A stretch of 64,000 nucleotides of DNA from Paraburkholderia sp. (GCF_024281035.1 NZ_JAMXLH010000020.1:171892-235891); one strand, 5' to 3'; counted from the first letter of the stretch, positions 55,147 to 63,923 are shown. Program-made: numbers and translations. Notes: a model not told the origin generated them from the letters alone.

Positions 55147-56946
55147 ATGCTTTCCACCCTCCGCGCGCGCATCGTCGCGCTCGCCGCCGCCATTGTCGTC
55201 GTCGCGCTCGGCGCGAATACGGCCCTCGAATATTTCGTCGCCAGCTCGCACAGCACAGAGGCGGTGAACAGCACGCTCTCGGCTGTCGAGGGCAGCGAGG
55301 CGTCCGGCATCGGCGGCTGGGTCGCTTTACACGCGCAGATGATCAACTCGCTGCAGGACGCCGTGCTGGCCGGGGATCCCCTTCCCGCGCTCAAGCAGAT
55401 CGCGCTGGCGGGCGGCTTCATGAACGTCTACGCCGGCTTCGCGGACAAGACCTCGAAGTTCTCCGATCCGACCGGCATTCCGCCCGATTACGACCCGACC
55501 GGGCGCCCCTGGTACAAGCAGGCCGTCGCGGCCGGCAAGGGCATCGTGACGGCACCGTACGTCGATGCCGCCACCGGCAAGCTCGTGGTGACGTTCGCCG
55601 TGCCCGTGATTCGCGACGGGGCGGTGAAGGCCGTCGTCGCGGGCGACGTGACGATGGACAGCGTGATTGCAAACGTGCGCTCGATCCGCCCGACGCCGAA
55701 CAGCTTCGGCATGCTCGTCGACAGCACGGGCCAGATCGTCGCGCACCCGGACGAGAAGCTCACGCTCAAGCCCATCTCGGACGTCGCGTCCGAACTGACC
55801 GGCGATCGCCTCGCCGCGCTCTTCGCCTCGCCGGACCCGCTGCCCGTGGACGCGGGCGGCAGCGTCAAGCTGATGCGCGCACAGCCCGTCGCGGGCACCG
55901 ACTGGCACGTGATCGTCGCGCTCGACCGCTCGGATGCGACAGCGGACATGCGCTCGCTGCTGACCGCTTCGCTGATCGCGCTCGTCGTGATCGCGGCGGT
56001 GGCGGCCGGGGTGGTGGTGGCGGCGACGGCGGTGACCTTCAAGCGGCTCTCGAACGTGCGCGATGCGATGGACGGTATCGGCGCGGGCGAGGGCGATCTC
56101 ACGCATCGCCTGCCCGACGAGGGCAACGATGAAGTCGCGCAGATTGCGCGCTCGTTCAACGCGTTCATGGACAAGATGCGCCAGGTGATGCGCCAGATCC
56201 GCGACGCGAGCGAGTCGGTGCGCACGGCGAGCGACGAGATCGCGGCTGGCAACATCGATTTGTCGAGCCGCACCGAATCGGCGGCGTCGAACCTGCAGCA
56301 GACCGCTGCGTCGATGGAGGAGATCACCTCGACGCTCGCGCAGTCGGCCAACGCGGCGCGGCAGGCGGACGTGACGGTGGCGTCGGCGTCGCAGGCGGCG
56401 TCGCGCGGCGGCGTGGTGATCGGCGACGTCGTGCGCACGATGGACGCCATCGAAGAGGCATCGGTGAAGATCGCCGACATCATCGGCGTGATCGACGGCA
56501 TCGCGTTCCAGACCAACATCCTCGCGCTCAACGCGGCGGTGGAAGCGGCGCGCGCGGGCGAGCAGGGCCGCGGCTTCGCGGTCGTGGCGGGCGAGGTGCG
56601 CAGCCTCGCGCAGCGCAGCGCGCAGGCCGCGCGAGAAATCAAGGAACTGATCGAATCGACGGTGGCGAGCGTGAAGTCGGGCTCGCAACTCGTGCACGAC
56701 GCGGGCGACACGATGGACGAAATCCTGCGCAATGTCGCGAACGTCACGAGCATCATCTCCGAAGTGACGGGCGCGGCCGCCGAGCAGACGCGCGGCATCG
56801 AGGAGGTGAATCGCGCGGTGAACCAGCTCGACGAGATGGTGACGCACAACGCGTCGCTCGTCGAAGAATCGACGGCCGCCGCCGCGGCGCTGCGCGGCCA
56901 GGCGGCGAATCTCGCCGATTCGGTGGGGCAGTTCAAGCTCGACTGA
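55147..56946 (+). CDS. Methyl-accepting chemotaxis protein with periplasmic Cache domain
   Basis: Transmembrane chemoreceptor (599 aa). TM1 is at about 10-30 and a double-Cache ligand-binding domain at about 35-270 (with DPTGRPWYKQAVAAGKG and VVAGDVTMD). TM2 is at about 282-304, with HAMP to about 358. The four-helix signalling domain has the invariant tip IDGIAFQTNILALNAAVEAARAGEQGRGFAVVAGEVR split around residues 450-480. The Cache motif often binds amino acids or organic acids; the ligand here is unknown. There is no C-terminal NWETF-type pentapeptide. AGGAG lies 11 nt before the ATG at 55147, and a FliA-type promoter lies upstream. Confidence 0.93.
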   Translation: MLSTLRARIVALAAAIVVVALGANTALEYFVASSHSTEAVNSTLSAVEGSEASGIGGWVALHAQMINSLQDAVLAGDPLPALKQIALAGGFMNVYAGFADKTSKFSDPTGIPPDYDPTGRPWYKQAVAAGKGIVTAPYVDAATGKLVVTFAVPVIRDGAVKAVVAGDVTMDSVIANVRSIRPTPNSFGMLVDSTGQIVAHPDEKLTLKPISDVASELTGDRLAALFASPDPLPVDAGGSVKLMRAQPVAGTDWHVIVALDRSDATADMRSLLTASLIALVVIAAVAAGVVVAATAVTFKRLSNVRDAMDGIGAGEGDLTHRLPDEGNDEVAQIARSFNAFMDKMRQVMRQIRDASESVRTASDEIAAGNIDLSSRTESAASNLQQTAASMEEITSTLAQSANAARQADVTVASASQAASRGGVVIGDVVRTMDAIEEASVKIADIIGVIDGIAFQTNILALNAAVEAARAGEQGRGFAVVAGEVRSLAQRSAQAAREIKELIESTVASVKSGSQLVHDAGDTMDEILRNVANVTSIISEVTGAAAEQTRGIEEVNRAVNQLDEMVTHNASLVEESTAAAAALRGQAANLADSVGQFKLD

Positions 56947-56977
56947 GCCGGGCGGCGCAGGCGGAACGGTTCGCGGG

Positions 56978-57025
56978 ACGGTGCACGCAACGGCGCACGA
57001 AACGGCGCACGAAACGGCGCACGAA
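56978..57025. repeat. Four 12-bp tandem units (acggcgcacgaa) after the chemoreceptor gene
   Basis: One variant (acggtgcacgca) and three exact acggcgcacgaa units between the stop and the terminator. Confidence 0.9.
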
Positions 57026-57062
57026 ACGGTGGCGCGGCAGGAATGCCGCGCCGTTTTTTTTT
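57026..57062 (+). terminator. Terminator of the chemoreceptor gene
   Basis: Stem ggcgcggca / tgccgcgcc (57031-57039 and 57044-57052) with GGAA loop, extended by acg/cgt across a bulge, then nine T (57054-57062). Confidence 0.88.
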
Positions 57063-57150
57063 CCGGTCCGGCACGTGAAACGCCACGCGCTACGACGATG
57101 ACTATTATTCCGACATTCGGCCACCCGGAAGTCGGCTTGGTCTGCCGCGC

Positions 57151-57168
57151 ACGTCACCGAATTGTCAC
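57151..57168 (+). promoter_or_regulatory. Pho-box-like site upstream of pstS
   Basis: Direct repeats ACGTCAC and TTGTCAC separated by CGAA, giving the 11-bp period of PhoB half-sites (consensus CTGTCAT-N4-CTGTCAT). A weak -10 (TAGTTT, 57179-57184) follows 10 nt later, the spacing expected when PhoB replaces the -35. Confidence 0.55.
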
Positions 57169-57222
57169 CGGCCCCGACTAGTTTCATACGGCAACACTTA
57201 CAAGACTTTCGAGGAGAGTTTC

Positions 57223-58254
57223 ATGAAAAATCCATCGATCGTGCTTTGCGTGGCCATCAGTGGACTGTTCGGCGCACCGGCCTGGTCAGCCGATATCACC
57301 GGTGCGGGCAGCACGTTCGCCGCGCCGATCTACAACAAGTGGGCCGACGCGTACCTGAAATCCGGCGGTGCCCGGGTCAACTATCAAGGCATCGGATCGT
57401 CAGGCGGCATCAAGCAGATCCTCGCCAAAACCATCGACTTCGCCGGCTCCGACGCGCCGATGAAAGACGACGAACTCCAGAAGAACGGCCTGTTTCAGTT
57501 TCCGACCGTGGTCGGCGGCGTCGTGGCCGCCGTCAACCTTCCGGGTGTGAAGCCGGGCGAACTGACGTTGTCCGGTCCGGTGCTCGCCGATATCTATCTC
57601 GGCAAGATCAAGAAATGGAACGCGCCCGCCATTGCGGCGCTCAATCCGAACGTCAAGCTGCCGGATACGGACATCGCCGTTGTCCGGCGCGCGGATGGCT
57701 CCGGCACGAGTTTCATCTGGACGCACTTCCTGTCGCAAATGAGCCCGGACTGGAAAACGAAGGTGGGTGAAGGCACGACGGTGAACTGGCCGACCGGAAC
57801 CGGCGGCAAGGGCAATGACGGCGTGGCGGCATTCGTGCAGCGCCTTCCGGGGGCCATCGGCTACGTGGAATGGGCGTACGTGAAGCAGAACAGGATGGTC
57901 TATACCGCGATGAAGAACCAGGCGGGCGCGGTGGTGCAACCGACCATCGAAACGTTCAAAGCGGCGGCGGCCGGCGCGAACTGGTCGAAGAGTTTCTACC
58001 AGATCCTCACCGACGAACCCGGGAAGAACGCCTGGCCGGTGGTCGGCGCAACGTTCGTGATGCTGCACACCACGCAGGACAAGCCGGAACAGGGCAAGGC
58101 CACGCTCACGTTCTTCGACTGGGCGTTCAAGAACGGTAACCAGGCCGCGCAGGACCTCGACTACATCTCGCTGCCCGATGCCGTCGTCAACGAAATTCGC
58201 ACGCAATGGCGCGCGAAGGTGAAGGACTCCGGCGGGAAACCGGTCTTCCAGTAA
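57223..58254 (+). CDS. pstS: Phosphate ABC transporter substrate-binding protein PstS
   Basis: Periplasmic high-affinity phosphate-binding protein (343 aa). The signal peptide covers about 1-23 ([19 protein letters not shown]). Phosphate-ligand motifs are [30 protein letters not shown] and [20 protein letters not shown] sits 6 nt before the ATG. It is an orphan: no pstCAB, phoU or phoB follows, so it would serve a transporter encoded elsewhere or scavenge on its own. The upstream Pho-box-like repeats suggest induction on phosphate limitation. Confidence 0.96.
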   Translation: MKNPSIVLCVAISGLFGAPAWSADITGAGSTFAAPIYNKWADAYLKSGGARVNYQGIGSSGGIKQILAKTIDFAGSDAPMKDDELQKNGLFQFPTVVGGVVAAVNLPGVKPGELTLSGPVLADIYLGKIKKWNAPAIAALNPNVKLPDTDIAVVRRADGSGTSFIWTHFLSQMSPDWKTKVGEGTTVNWPTGTGGKGNDGVAAFVQRLPGAIGYVEWAYVKQNRMVYTAMKNQAGAVVQPTIETFKAAAAGANWSKSFYQILTDEPGKNAWPVVGATFVMLHTTQDKPEQGKATLTFFDWAFKNGNQAAQDLDYISLPDAVVNEIRTQWRAKVKDSGGKPVFQ

Positions 58255-58282
58255 TCCGCCGCAGCAACGCGACGCCTTCTTC

Positions 58283-58316
58283 GCCCTCTTTCATCGTTCT
58301 GCCGATGGAAGAGGGC
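58283..58316 (+). terminator. Long hairpin after pstS
   Basis: Inverted repeat gccctctttcatcg / cgatggaagagggc (14 bp with one G-U pair). It starts 29 nt after the pstS stop. No U-run follows, so it may protect the 3' end rather than terminate strongly. Confidence 0.5.
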
Positions 58317-58401
58317 GGCTGAAGCCCGGCCGCATTTCCGCTTCCACGCTCCCTCGTCGTCCAGCCGGTTGCCGTGCCGGACTCCCTCAATGCGCGCCGT
58401 G

Positions 58402-58421
58402 TTATGTGGCATTATGTGGCA
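58402..58421 (+). repeat. Direct repeat ttatgtggca x2 upstream of the pbfA-like promoter
   Basis: Two exact adjacent 10-bp copies ending 2 bp before the -35 box at 58424. Position and one-turn spacing fit a binding site for an activator dimer. The regulator is unknown. Confidence 0.65.
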
Positions 58422-58423
58422 GA

Positions 58424-58452
58424 TTGACCGAATTTGGCGCGACGCGTAAAGT
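58424..58452 (+). promoter_or_regulatory. Sigma-70 promoter of the small ORF / pbfA-like gene
   Basis: TTGACC (58424-58429), 17-bp spacer, TAAAGT (58447-58452). Transcription should start near 58459, about 46 nt before the small ORF and 186 nt before the PLP-enzyme gene. Confidence 0.65.
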
Positions 58453-58504
58453 GTGCTTTCGGTTGAGTCAGTCGCGGGAATTGCGCGTTCTGGAGACGTT
58501 TGAG

Positions 58505-58648
58505 ATGAGCCGTTCAATGCATTCAAAAAGGTTGCGCATGAAACGAACAACGACGCACGATGCGCGGCCTGCATCCTTCTTCATGACTGTACCGGCGGCA
58601 CACACCGGCGATTCCTGCATTACCCCCTTCGCGACGGTGCGCTCATGA
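58505..58648 (+). CDS. Small upstream ORF (47 aa) overlapping the pbfA-like start
   Basis: ATG at 58505 with GGAGA 9 nt upstream. It encodes 47 residues, basic at the N terminus (HSKRLRMKRTTTH), and its TGA (58646-58648) overlaps the ATG of the next gene as ATGA. The next gene has no good ribosome site of its own, so translation may be coupled through this ORF. No family is recognised. It may be a leader peptide, or the overlap may be chance. Confidence 0.42.
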   Translation: MSRSMHSKRLRMKRTTTHDARPASFFMTVPAAHTGDSCITPFATVRS

Positions 58649-60048
58649 GTGCGCCCGCATTGCCCGCCGGCAGCGTGACTCAGTCGGAAAGCGACACCAA
58701 TCTCACCGGCCGCCGTCACACATGGCAAGCGCGCTCGCTCGACGCCAACACGCGTGCACTCCTCGCGCGCGACGCCGCGGCGTTCGTCCACCAGTCCGTG
58801 TCCACGCCGTGCCTGAACGCGATTGCAAAGGCCGAAGGCATCTGGATCGAGGACCTCGCGGGACGCAGGTACATGGATTTCCACGGCAATAACGTGCACC
58901 ACATCGGCTACGGCCATCCACGGCTCAAGCAGGCCATCACGGCGCAAATGGACGCACTGTCGTTCGCGCCGCGCCGCTATGCCTGCGAAACGGCGGTGGA
59001 ACTCGCAGAAAAGCTCGCGGCAATCGCGCCGGGCGATTTATCGAAGGTACTCCTGACAACCGGAGGCTCCGACGCAATCGAAGTCGCGATCAAACTCGCT
59101 CGCACGGCCACCGGACGCTTCAAGACGCTGTCGTTCTGGGATGCGTTTCACGGTGCGGGGATCGGCGCATCGGCGTTGTCGGGCGAAGCGCTGTTTCGTG
59201 CGGGGCCAGCCGCGCCGCTCGTCGCGGGGGCGCAGCACGTCGCGCCGTTCGCGTGCTATCGGTGCCCGTACGGGCACGCCTGCGACGAGCACGGCGCGGC
59301 GAGACTCGACGCATGCAACATGGCGTGCGCGAACATGGTGGATTACGTGTTGGCGCGCGAGGGCGATGTGGCGGCTGTGATCGCCGAGCCCGCGCGCTGC
59401 GTGCCTTATCTGCCGCCGCCGGGCTATTGGCGACGCGTGCAGGAGGCGTGTCGCCGCCACGGCGCGCTGCTCATCTTCGACGAGATTCCGACCGGGCTCG
59501 GGAAGACCGGGCGAATGTTCGCGTGCGACCACGACGGCGTCGTGCCGGACATCCTCGTGATGGGCAAAGCGCTGGGCGGCGGAATTCTCCCCATCGCCGC
59601 GTGCCTCGCGCGCGCGGATCTGGACGTGGCGGGCGGCTGGGCGTTCGGTCACTACACGCACGAAAAGAATCCCGTCACGACGCGCGCGGCGCTCACGACG
59701 ATTCAGATCATCGAGGATGAAGGTCTCGTGGAGAATGCGGCACGCGTGGGCGCGCTTGCGCTCGAACGGATGGACGAGATGAAGCGCAGGCTCGGTGCGA
59801 TTGGCGACGTGCGCGGACGCGGTGTGCTGCTCGGGATCGAACTCGTGAAAAGCCGCGCGGATAAGGCACCCGATAACGAACTCGCGGAGGCCGTACTCTA
59901 TCGCGCACTGAATCGCGGCCTGTCGTTCAAGACGACCATGGGCAACGTGCTGACGCTTACACCGCCGCTGACCGTCACGCCTGAGCAGATGCTGGATGCG
60001 CTGGCCGTGATCGAAGAAGCGATTGCGGCCGGGACGTCGGCTGCCTGA
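58645..60048 (+). CDS. pbfA: Class III PLP enzyme, probable (R)-1-hydroxy-2-aminoethylphosphonate ammonia-lyase
   Basis: 467-aa fold-type I PLP protein of the class III aminotransferase family. The Schiff-base Lys is residue 308 (VMGKALGGG). LTTGGSDAIEVAIKLAR (about 137-153) and FDEIPTGLGKTGR (about 278-290) are family motifs. The N terminus (HTWQARSLDANTRALL, DFHGNNVHHIGYGHP) and the Cys-rich insert CYRCPYGHACDEHG (about 204-217) resemble PbfA, a lyase that feeds hydroxylated 2-aminoethylphosphonate into phosphonate breakdown. This assignment is from memory of the family. An ordinary omega-aminotransferase is the alternative. The neighbour pstS fits phosphorus scavenging, but no phnWX or phosphonate transporter is present. 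Confidence 0.65.
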   Translation: MSAPALPAGSVTQSESDTNLTGRRHTWQARSLDANTRALLARDAAAFVHQSVSTPCLNAIAKAEGIWIEDLAGRRYMDFHGNNVHHIGYGHPRLKQAITAQMDALSFAPRRYACETAVELAEKLAAIAPGDLSKVLLTTGGSDAIEVAIKLARTATGRFKTLSFWDAFHGAGIGASALSGEALFRAGPAAPLVAGAQHVAPFACYRCPYGHACDEHGAARLDACNMACANMVDYVLAREGDVAAVIAEPARCVPYLPPPGYWRRVQEACRRHGALLIFDEIPTGLGKTGRMFACDHDGVVPDILVMGKALGGGILPIAACLARADLDVAGGWAFGHYTHEKNPVTTRAALTTIQIIEDEGLVENAARVGALALERMDEMKRRLGAIGDVRGRGVLLGIELVKSRADKAPDNELAEAVLYRALNRGLSFKTTMGNVLTLTPPLTVTPEQMLDALAVIEEAIAAGTSAA

Positions 60049-60180
60049 AGATACGCGCGGCGAACCGCAGAAAACCGAACGCCCGCACGCGAAACTGCGC
60101 AGGAAATATTCGTGGCGTCGCTCCGAATCGCAGCAAGCGCCTGGTATATGATCGCGGCCTAACGTACTGGAATGATCTTC

Positions 60181-60648
60181 ATGCAAGTGCTGGTCGATGC
60201 CGACGCCTGTCCTGCCGTCATCAAAGACATGTTGTTCCGGGCCGCGCGGCGTGCCGAAGTGCGCGTGACGCTGGTTGCCAACCAGTTCCTGCGCACGCCG
60301 CCGTCTCCGTTTATCAAGTCGATCCAGGTGCCCGCGGGTTTCGATGCAGCCGATGCGCGCATCGTGGAACTCGTCACATCGGGCGACCTGGTGATTACCG
60401 CGGATATCCCGCTCGCCGCTGCGGTGATCGAGCGCGGCGGACACGCGCTCGATCCGCGCGGAAACTGGTTCACGCCTGACAATATCCGTGAGCGCCTGAC
60501 CATGCGCGACGTCATGGAACAACTGCGCAATTCGGGCGTTGAAACGGGCGGGCCGACGCCCTTCAGTGCGCGCGACAGCAAGGCGTTCGCTGGCCAGCTC
60601 GACCGGTTTCTCGCACGCCACAGCGCGCCGCCTCGCGGGGCGGCCTAG
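60181..60648 (+). CDS. YaiI/YqxD family protein (DUF188)
   Basis: 155-aa member of the DUF188 family, with a PIN-like nuclease fold of unknown role. It starts [15 protein letters not shown], the family's acidic N-terminal motif. Then come [20 protein letters not shown] and the C-terminal [13 protein letters not shown]. An ATG nine bases earlier (60172) is possible, but homologues begin at MQ(I/V)xVDADACP, so 60181 is chosen. A TATGAT-like -10 lies at about 60147. Confidence 0.9.
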   Translation: MQVLVDADACPAVIKDMLFRAARRAEVRVTLVANQFLRTPPSPFIKSIQVPAGFDAADARIVELVTSGDLVITADIPLAAAVIERGGHALDPRGNWFTPDNIRERLTMRDVMEQLRNSGVETGGPTPFSARDSKAFAGQLDRFLARHSAPPRGAA

Positions 60649-60738
60649 TTTCCACTCAGTTTTCGCTTAGTCGTTGCTCGGTTGCCACTCAATCGCAGCG
60701 AGCAGAAGCAAATGCGTGCGTTCAGGGCCGCAGCACGC

Positions 60739-61005
60739 TTATCGGCGGTACGTGCCGGTTCGCGGCTGTCCACTCGGCGCGCGCTCGTCCTTGTGGCGGA
60801 AGTTGATCCGACCTTTCGTCAGATCGTAGACCGACAACTCCAGCGTGACCCGGTCGCCGGCGAGAATTCGAATGTGATTCTTGCGCATGCGGCCCGATGC
60901 ATATGCACTGACCACCACGCCGTTTTCGAGCGTGACGCGGTATTTGCTGTCCGGCAGCACTTCGTCGACGACTCCGTCGAGTTCCAGCAGTTCTTCCTTT
61001 GCCAA
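60739..61005 (-). CDS. infA: Translation initiation factor IF-1, second copy type
   Basis: OB-fold factor that binds the ribosomal A site during initiation (88 aa). It starts with TTG (61003-61005) preceded by a strong GGAGG with 7-nt spacing. Standard IF-1 sequence follows: [28 protein letters not shown], then [15 protein letters not shown] and [11 protein letters not shown]. It is about 16 residues longer than the 72-aa IF-1 of the ribosomal operon, with a basic tail ([11 protein letters not shown]). Burkholderiaceae often carry such an extra infA away from the ribosomal protein genes. A cold-shock gene lies upstream on the same strand. Confidence 0.93.
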   Translation of the reverse strand: MAKEELLELDGVVDEVLPDSKYRVTLENGVVVSAYASGRMRKNHIRILAGDRVTLELSVYDLTKGRINFRHKDERAPSGQPRTGTYRR

Positions 61006-61452
61006 ATCAATGCCTCCAAAGAGCGTCGTGTGGCGTCGATGCAAGACGTCGGCGAATACGGCCGGTCACTGCATCGCTTTCGCGCAGGGTGATGTAGAGC
61101 GTTGTCCGGCGCAATTTGCCTATACGCGCGAAAGCGAATGAGCGCGAACCGGGCCAGGGAGCAACGATGTTCAGGGCGGCGAACTCCGGCAATCCAGAAG
61201 CGCTGCGGATTTTCCGGGGAATACGCCTGAGCGACGCCGTCGATCAGCACCCGGTTCTGAGCCAGCTGGCGCGAACCCGATATCGACCGATAGACGCGAA
61301 GACGAGACAAACCACGAACACCACACCTTTCACCTGCCGGTGCGGCACAACCAGGAATGCCAGAAAAGAGGAATGCCTTGCCGTGGCGCGCGAGCGCCAC
61401 GGCAAGGCAAGAGAATCGCTCCGCCCCAACGGGCGGACGCCATCAGGCAGCT
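61006..61452. other. Spacer between infA2 and csp (447 bp)
   Basis: No gene is firmly supported. On the minus strand a 61-codon ORF (61192-61007) ends within the infA ribosome site, four bases before its TTG, which could couple the two, but it has no recognisable family or good ribosome site. The csp terminator lies at its right end. Confidence 0.5.
61362..61408 (-). terminator. Terminator of the cold-shock gene
   Basis: A perfect 14-bp stem gccttgccgtggcg / cgccacggcaaggc (61375-61388 and 61395-61408), loop cgcgag. On the minus strand it is followed by attcctctttt. Confidence 0.8.
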
Positions 61453-61656
61453 TTACAGCGGCGTGATGTTCGAAGCCTGCAGACCCTTCGGGCCACGCTT
61501 CGTTTCGTAGCTGACCTTCTGGCCCTCGGCCAGCGTCTTGAAGCCCGTGCCCTTCACTTCGGAGAAGTGCGCGAACAGGTCGTCGCCGCCCTTGTCCGGG
61601 GTGATGAAGCCAAAGCCCTTGCTATCGTTGAACCACTTAACAGTACCGGTTTCCAC
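61453..61656 (-). CDS. cspA: Cold-shock protein CspA family
   Basis: 67-aa single OB-fold RNA chaperone. RNP1 KGFGFI and RNP2 DLFAHF are intact, within [19 protein letters not shown] and a C-terminal [13 protein letters not shown]. The start is GTG (61654-61656), preceded by AAGGA. A longer reading from a TTG at 61674 adds six unconserved residues. The long T-rich 5' leader (about 135 nt) is typical of cold-regulated csp mRNAs. Confidence 0.95.
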   Translation of the reverse strand: METGTVKWFNDSKGFGFITPDKGGDDLFAHFSEVKGTGFKTLAEGQKVSYETKRGPKGLQASNITPL

Positions 61657-62043
61657 TAGTAAATCCTTAAACAAACGAACAAAAATTCACGCCCCAGAAA
61701 AGAAGGCGAATGAAAAATCAAAAAAGAAGAGGTCAACGAGAGCCGCATAAAGCGGCAAAAGATGAGCGATCAAGCATTTTGGCGATTTTGCCCGGTGACG
61801 GTACCCGGTGTCCAGTGGCGCGTCAAGCGCTTTTTTCAGGCAGTAGGGTTACTTTCCCGCTTTTTTCCGCAGCAAGCACGCGTCTTTATGCGCTGCGACC
61901 GCCTGGCGATCGGGGCAACATCGGGACAACATTGGGGCAACGATTGCCGGATTCGCACGTCGCGAGCGGTCGCGAGCGGCGAAGGCACGGCAGCCGTGGC
62001 GCGTGCCTTCAGCGTATGCATTTCGCCCGTGCGATCAGTCCGG
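61657..62043. other. csp leader and promoter region (387 bp)
   Basis: No gene. The minus-strand leader of csp is U-rich and contains a small gccgc-gcggc hairpin (61742-61756). The promoter candidate is listed separately. The part nearest yajQ (61860-62043) shows nothing recognisable. Confidence 0.55.
61798..61826 (-). promoter_or_regulatory. Promoter of csp
   Basis: TTGACG (-35, 61826-61821), 17-bp spacer, TACCGT (-10, 61803-61798) on the minus strand. It predicts a start near 61791 and a leader of about 135 nt before the GTG. Confidence 0.5.
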
Positions 62044-62529
62044 TCAGTCGCGGAAATTGTTGAAGTCGAGCGGAGTGTCGGTGACGTCCTTGCGCAGCAT
62101 GGCGATCACGCTTTGCAGGTCGTCGCGCTTCGTGCCGGTCACGCGCACGGCGTCGCCCTGGATGCTCGCCTGAACCTTGATCTTGCTGTCCTTGACGAGC
62201 CTGACGATCTTCTTGGCGAGGTCGCCCGACACGCCCTTTTTGACGGTGATGACCTGCTTGAGCTTGTCGCCGCCGATCTTCTCGATCTTGCCGTAGTCGA
62301 GGAAGCGCACGTCCACGTTGCGCTTGGCCATCTTCGAGATCAGCACGTCCTTCACCTGGCCGAGCTTGAAGTCGTCGTCGGCGAACGCGGTCAGCTCGCG
62401 TTCCTTTTGCTCGACACGCGCATCCGAGCCCTTGAAGTCGAAGCGCGTCGAGATCTCCTTGTTGGATTGCTCGATGGCGTTCTTCACTTCGATCATGTTG
62501 GCTTCGCTGACGACGTCAAACGATGGCAT
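62044..62529 (-). CDS. yajQ: YajQ family nucleotide-binding protein
   Basis: 161-aa protein with two RNP-like ferredoxin folds. Members bind nucleotides, and in Xanthomonas the homologue is a cyclic di-GMP effector. Start [31 protein letters not shown] and the C-terminal [16 protein letters not shown] are family-typical, and the PLDFNNFRD ending is standard. ATG at 62527-62529. It is divergent from murB. Confidence 0.95.
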   Translation of the reverse strand: MPSFDVVSEANMIEVKNAIEQSNKEISTRFDFKGSDARVEQKERELTAFADDDFKLGQVKDVLISKMAKRNVDVRFLDYGKIEKIGGDKLKQVITVKKGVSGDLAKKIVRLVKDSKIKVQASIQGDAVRVTGTKRDDLQSVIAMLRKDVTDTPLDFNNFRD

Positions 62530-62832
62530 TGCTTTCTCCCAGTAGTGCGGGTGCTGTAGCTGCGGGCGGCGGCCATCCAGACAGGCGCCGCGCCGCACAC
62601 TCGCTATAATCACGGACCGACGCCATTCTACCGGCGCCATTGCGTTTGCCCAAGGCCGCGCGGCCGCGGGCGCGTTACCGGGTGTTGGTCCGGTCGGCGG
62701 CCTGGTTGTTAGCCTGGTTAGCGGCCTGGTTGTTGTCCCGGTTATAGGCCCGATCTGTCCTGCCGGTGCAGTCCGCTTTTTGTCCTGGGTTGTCCGTTTT
62801 TGTCCGTCTTGTCCGCTTCTCCGTTGGCTGCG
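62530..62832. other. yajQ/murB divergent region with long murB leader (303 bp)
   Basis: No gene. A -10 TATAAT for murB sits at 62605-62610, giving a leader of about 215 nt. The leader holds a 14-bp direct repeat gcggcctggttgtt (62697-62710 and 62721-62734) and several tgtcc(g/t) repeats (62756-62818). Confidence 0.6.
62605..62610 (+). promoter_or_regulatory. -10 box TATAAT upstream of murB
   Basis: A perfect TATAAT 222 nt before the murB ATG. No strong -35 is found at 16-18 bp. Confidence 0.4.
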
Positions 62833-63891
62833 ATGTCCGCCCCTGATCCGATCACCGTCGATTTGTCCACCGTGTGGTTCGCCGCCGGATATGCGCTGCG
62901 CGCACACAACACCTTCGGTTTCGACGTGCGCGCGCGCCTTGCCTGCCGCATCGATAGCGAAGCGGACCTGATCGACGCCGTGCGCGACCCGCGCGCGGCG
63001 GGGTTGCCGATGCTCGTGCTCGGCGGCGGCAGCAACGTGGTGCTCACGCGCGATTACGACGGCCTCGTGCTGCTCATGGCGCTGCACGGCCGCCGCGTGG
63101 TGCGCGAGGACGCCGACGCCTGGTACGTCGAGGCCGCAGCGGGCGAGAGCTGGCACGAATTCGTTTCGTGGACGCTCGAAGCGGGCATGCCGGGCCTCGA
63201 AAACCTCGCACTGATTCCGGGGACGGTGGGCGCGGCGCCGATCCAGAACATCGGCGCCTATGGGCTCGAAATGGCCGATCGCTGCGCATCGGTGCGCGCA
63301 ATCGAGACGGCGACGGGCGCGGTGACCGAATTCGACGCCGAAGACTGCGCGTTCGGCTACCGCGACAGCTTTTTCAAGCGCGAAGGGCGCAATCGCTACG
63401 TGATCACGTCGGTGACGTTCCGGCTGCCCAAGGCGTGGCAGCCGAACGCCGGTTACGCGGATCTGTCGCGCGCGCTCGCAGAGCGCGGCGCCGATGGCGC
63501 ACCCGATGCGCGCGCGATCTACGACGCCGTGGTGGCGGTGCGGCGCGCGAAGCTGCCGGACCCGCTGCTCATCGGCAATGCGGGAAGCTTCTTCAAGAAT
63601 CCGGTCATCGACGCGCCGCAGTTCGATGCGCTTTTCGCACGCGAGCCGCAAATCGTCTCGTACCGGCAGGCGGACGGGCGCGTGAAGCTGGCCGCGGGCT
63701 GGATGATCGACCAGTGCGGCTGGAAAGGCCGCGCGCTGCGCGCGGCAGCCGTTCACGACCGCCAGGCGCTGGTGCTCGTGAACCGCGGCGGCGCGACGGG
63801 CGCCGATATTCTCGAACTCGCGCGGGCGATCCAGCGCGACGTCGCGGCGCGCTTCGGCGTGGCGCTCGAGCAGGAGCCGGTGAGCCTCTGA
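62833..63891 (+). CDS. murB: UDP-N-acetylenolpyruvoylglucosamine reductase
   Basis: FAD enzyme that makes UDP-N-acetylmuramate for peptidoglycan (352 aa, type I MurB). FAD-binding [12 protein letters not shown] (about 61-72), [21 protein letters not shown] (about 125-146), [11 protein letters not shown] with the catalytic Arg, and [10 protein letters not shown] with the proton-donor Ser are intact. The start chosen is ATG at 62833; an in-frame codon 33 bases earlier adds only unconserved residues. The last 16 bp of the gene, including the stop, are duplicated directly downstream. Confidence 0.95.
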   Translation: MSAPDPITVDLSTVWFAAGYALRAHNTFGFDVRARLACRIDSEADLIDAVRDPRAAGLPMLVLGGGSNVVLTRDYDGLVLLMALHGRRVVREDADAWYVEAAAGESWHEFVSWTLEAGMPGLENLALIPGTVGAAPIQNIGAYGLEMADRCASVRAIETATGAVTEFDAEDCAFGYRDSFFKREGRNRYVITSVTFRLPKAWQPNAGYADLSRALAERGADGAPDARAIYDAVVAVRRAKLPDPLLIGNAGSFFKNPVIDAPQFDALFAREPQIVSYRQADGRVKLAAGWMIDQCGWKGRALRAAAVHDRQALVLVNRGGATGADILELARAIQRDVAARFGVALEQEPVSL

Positions 63892-63923
63892 GCCGGTGAG
63901 CCTCTGAGCCGCTGCGCCTCTAA
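63876..63923. repeat. 16-bp tandem unit containing the murB stop codon
   Basis: gccggtgagcctctga occurs at 63876-63891 (the end of murB) and again at 63892-63907. A degenerate third copy gccgctgcgcctctaa follows to 63923. Confidence 0.9.

Noticed and set aside
61007..61192. 61-codon minus-strand ORF ending in the infA ribosome site
   Set aside because: It has no Shine-Dalgarno sequence, no recognisable composition or family. Overlap with the infA signal is suggestive but not enough to call a gene.
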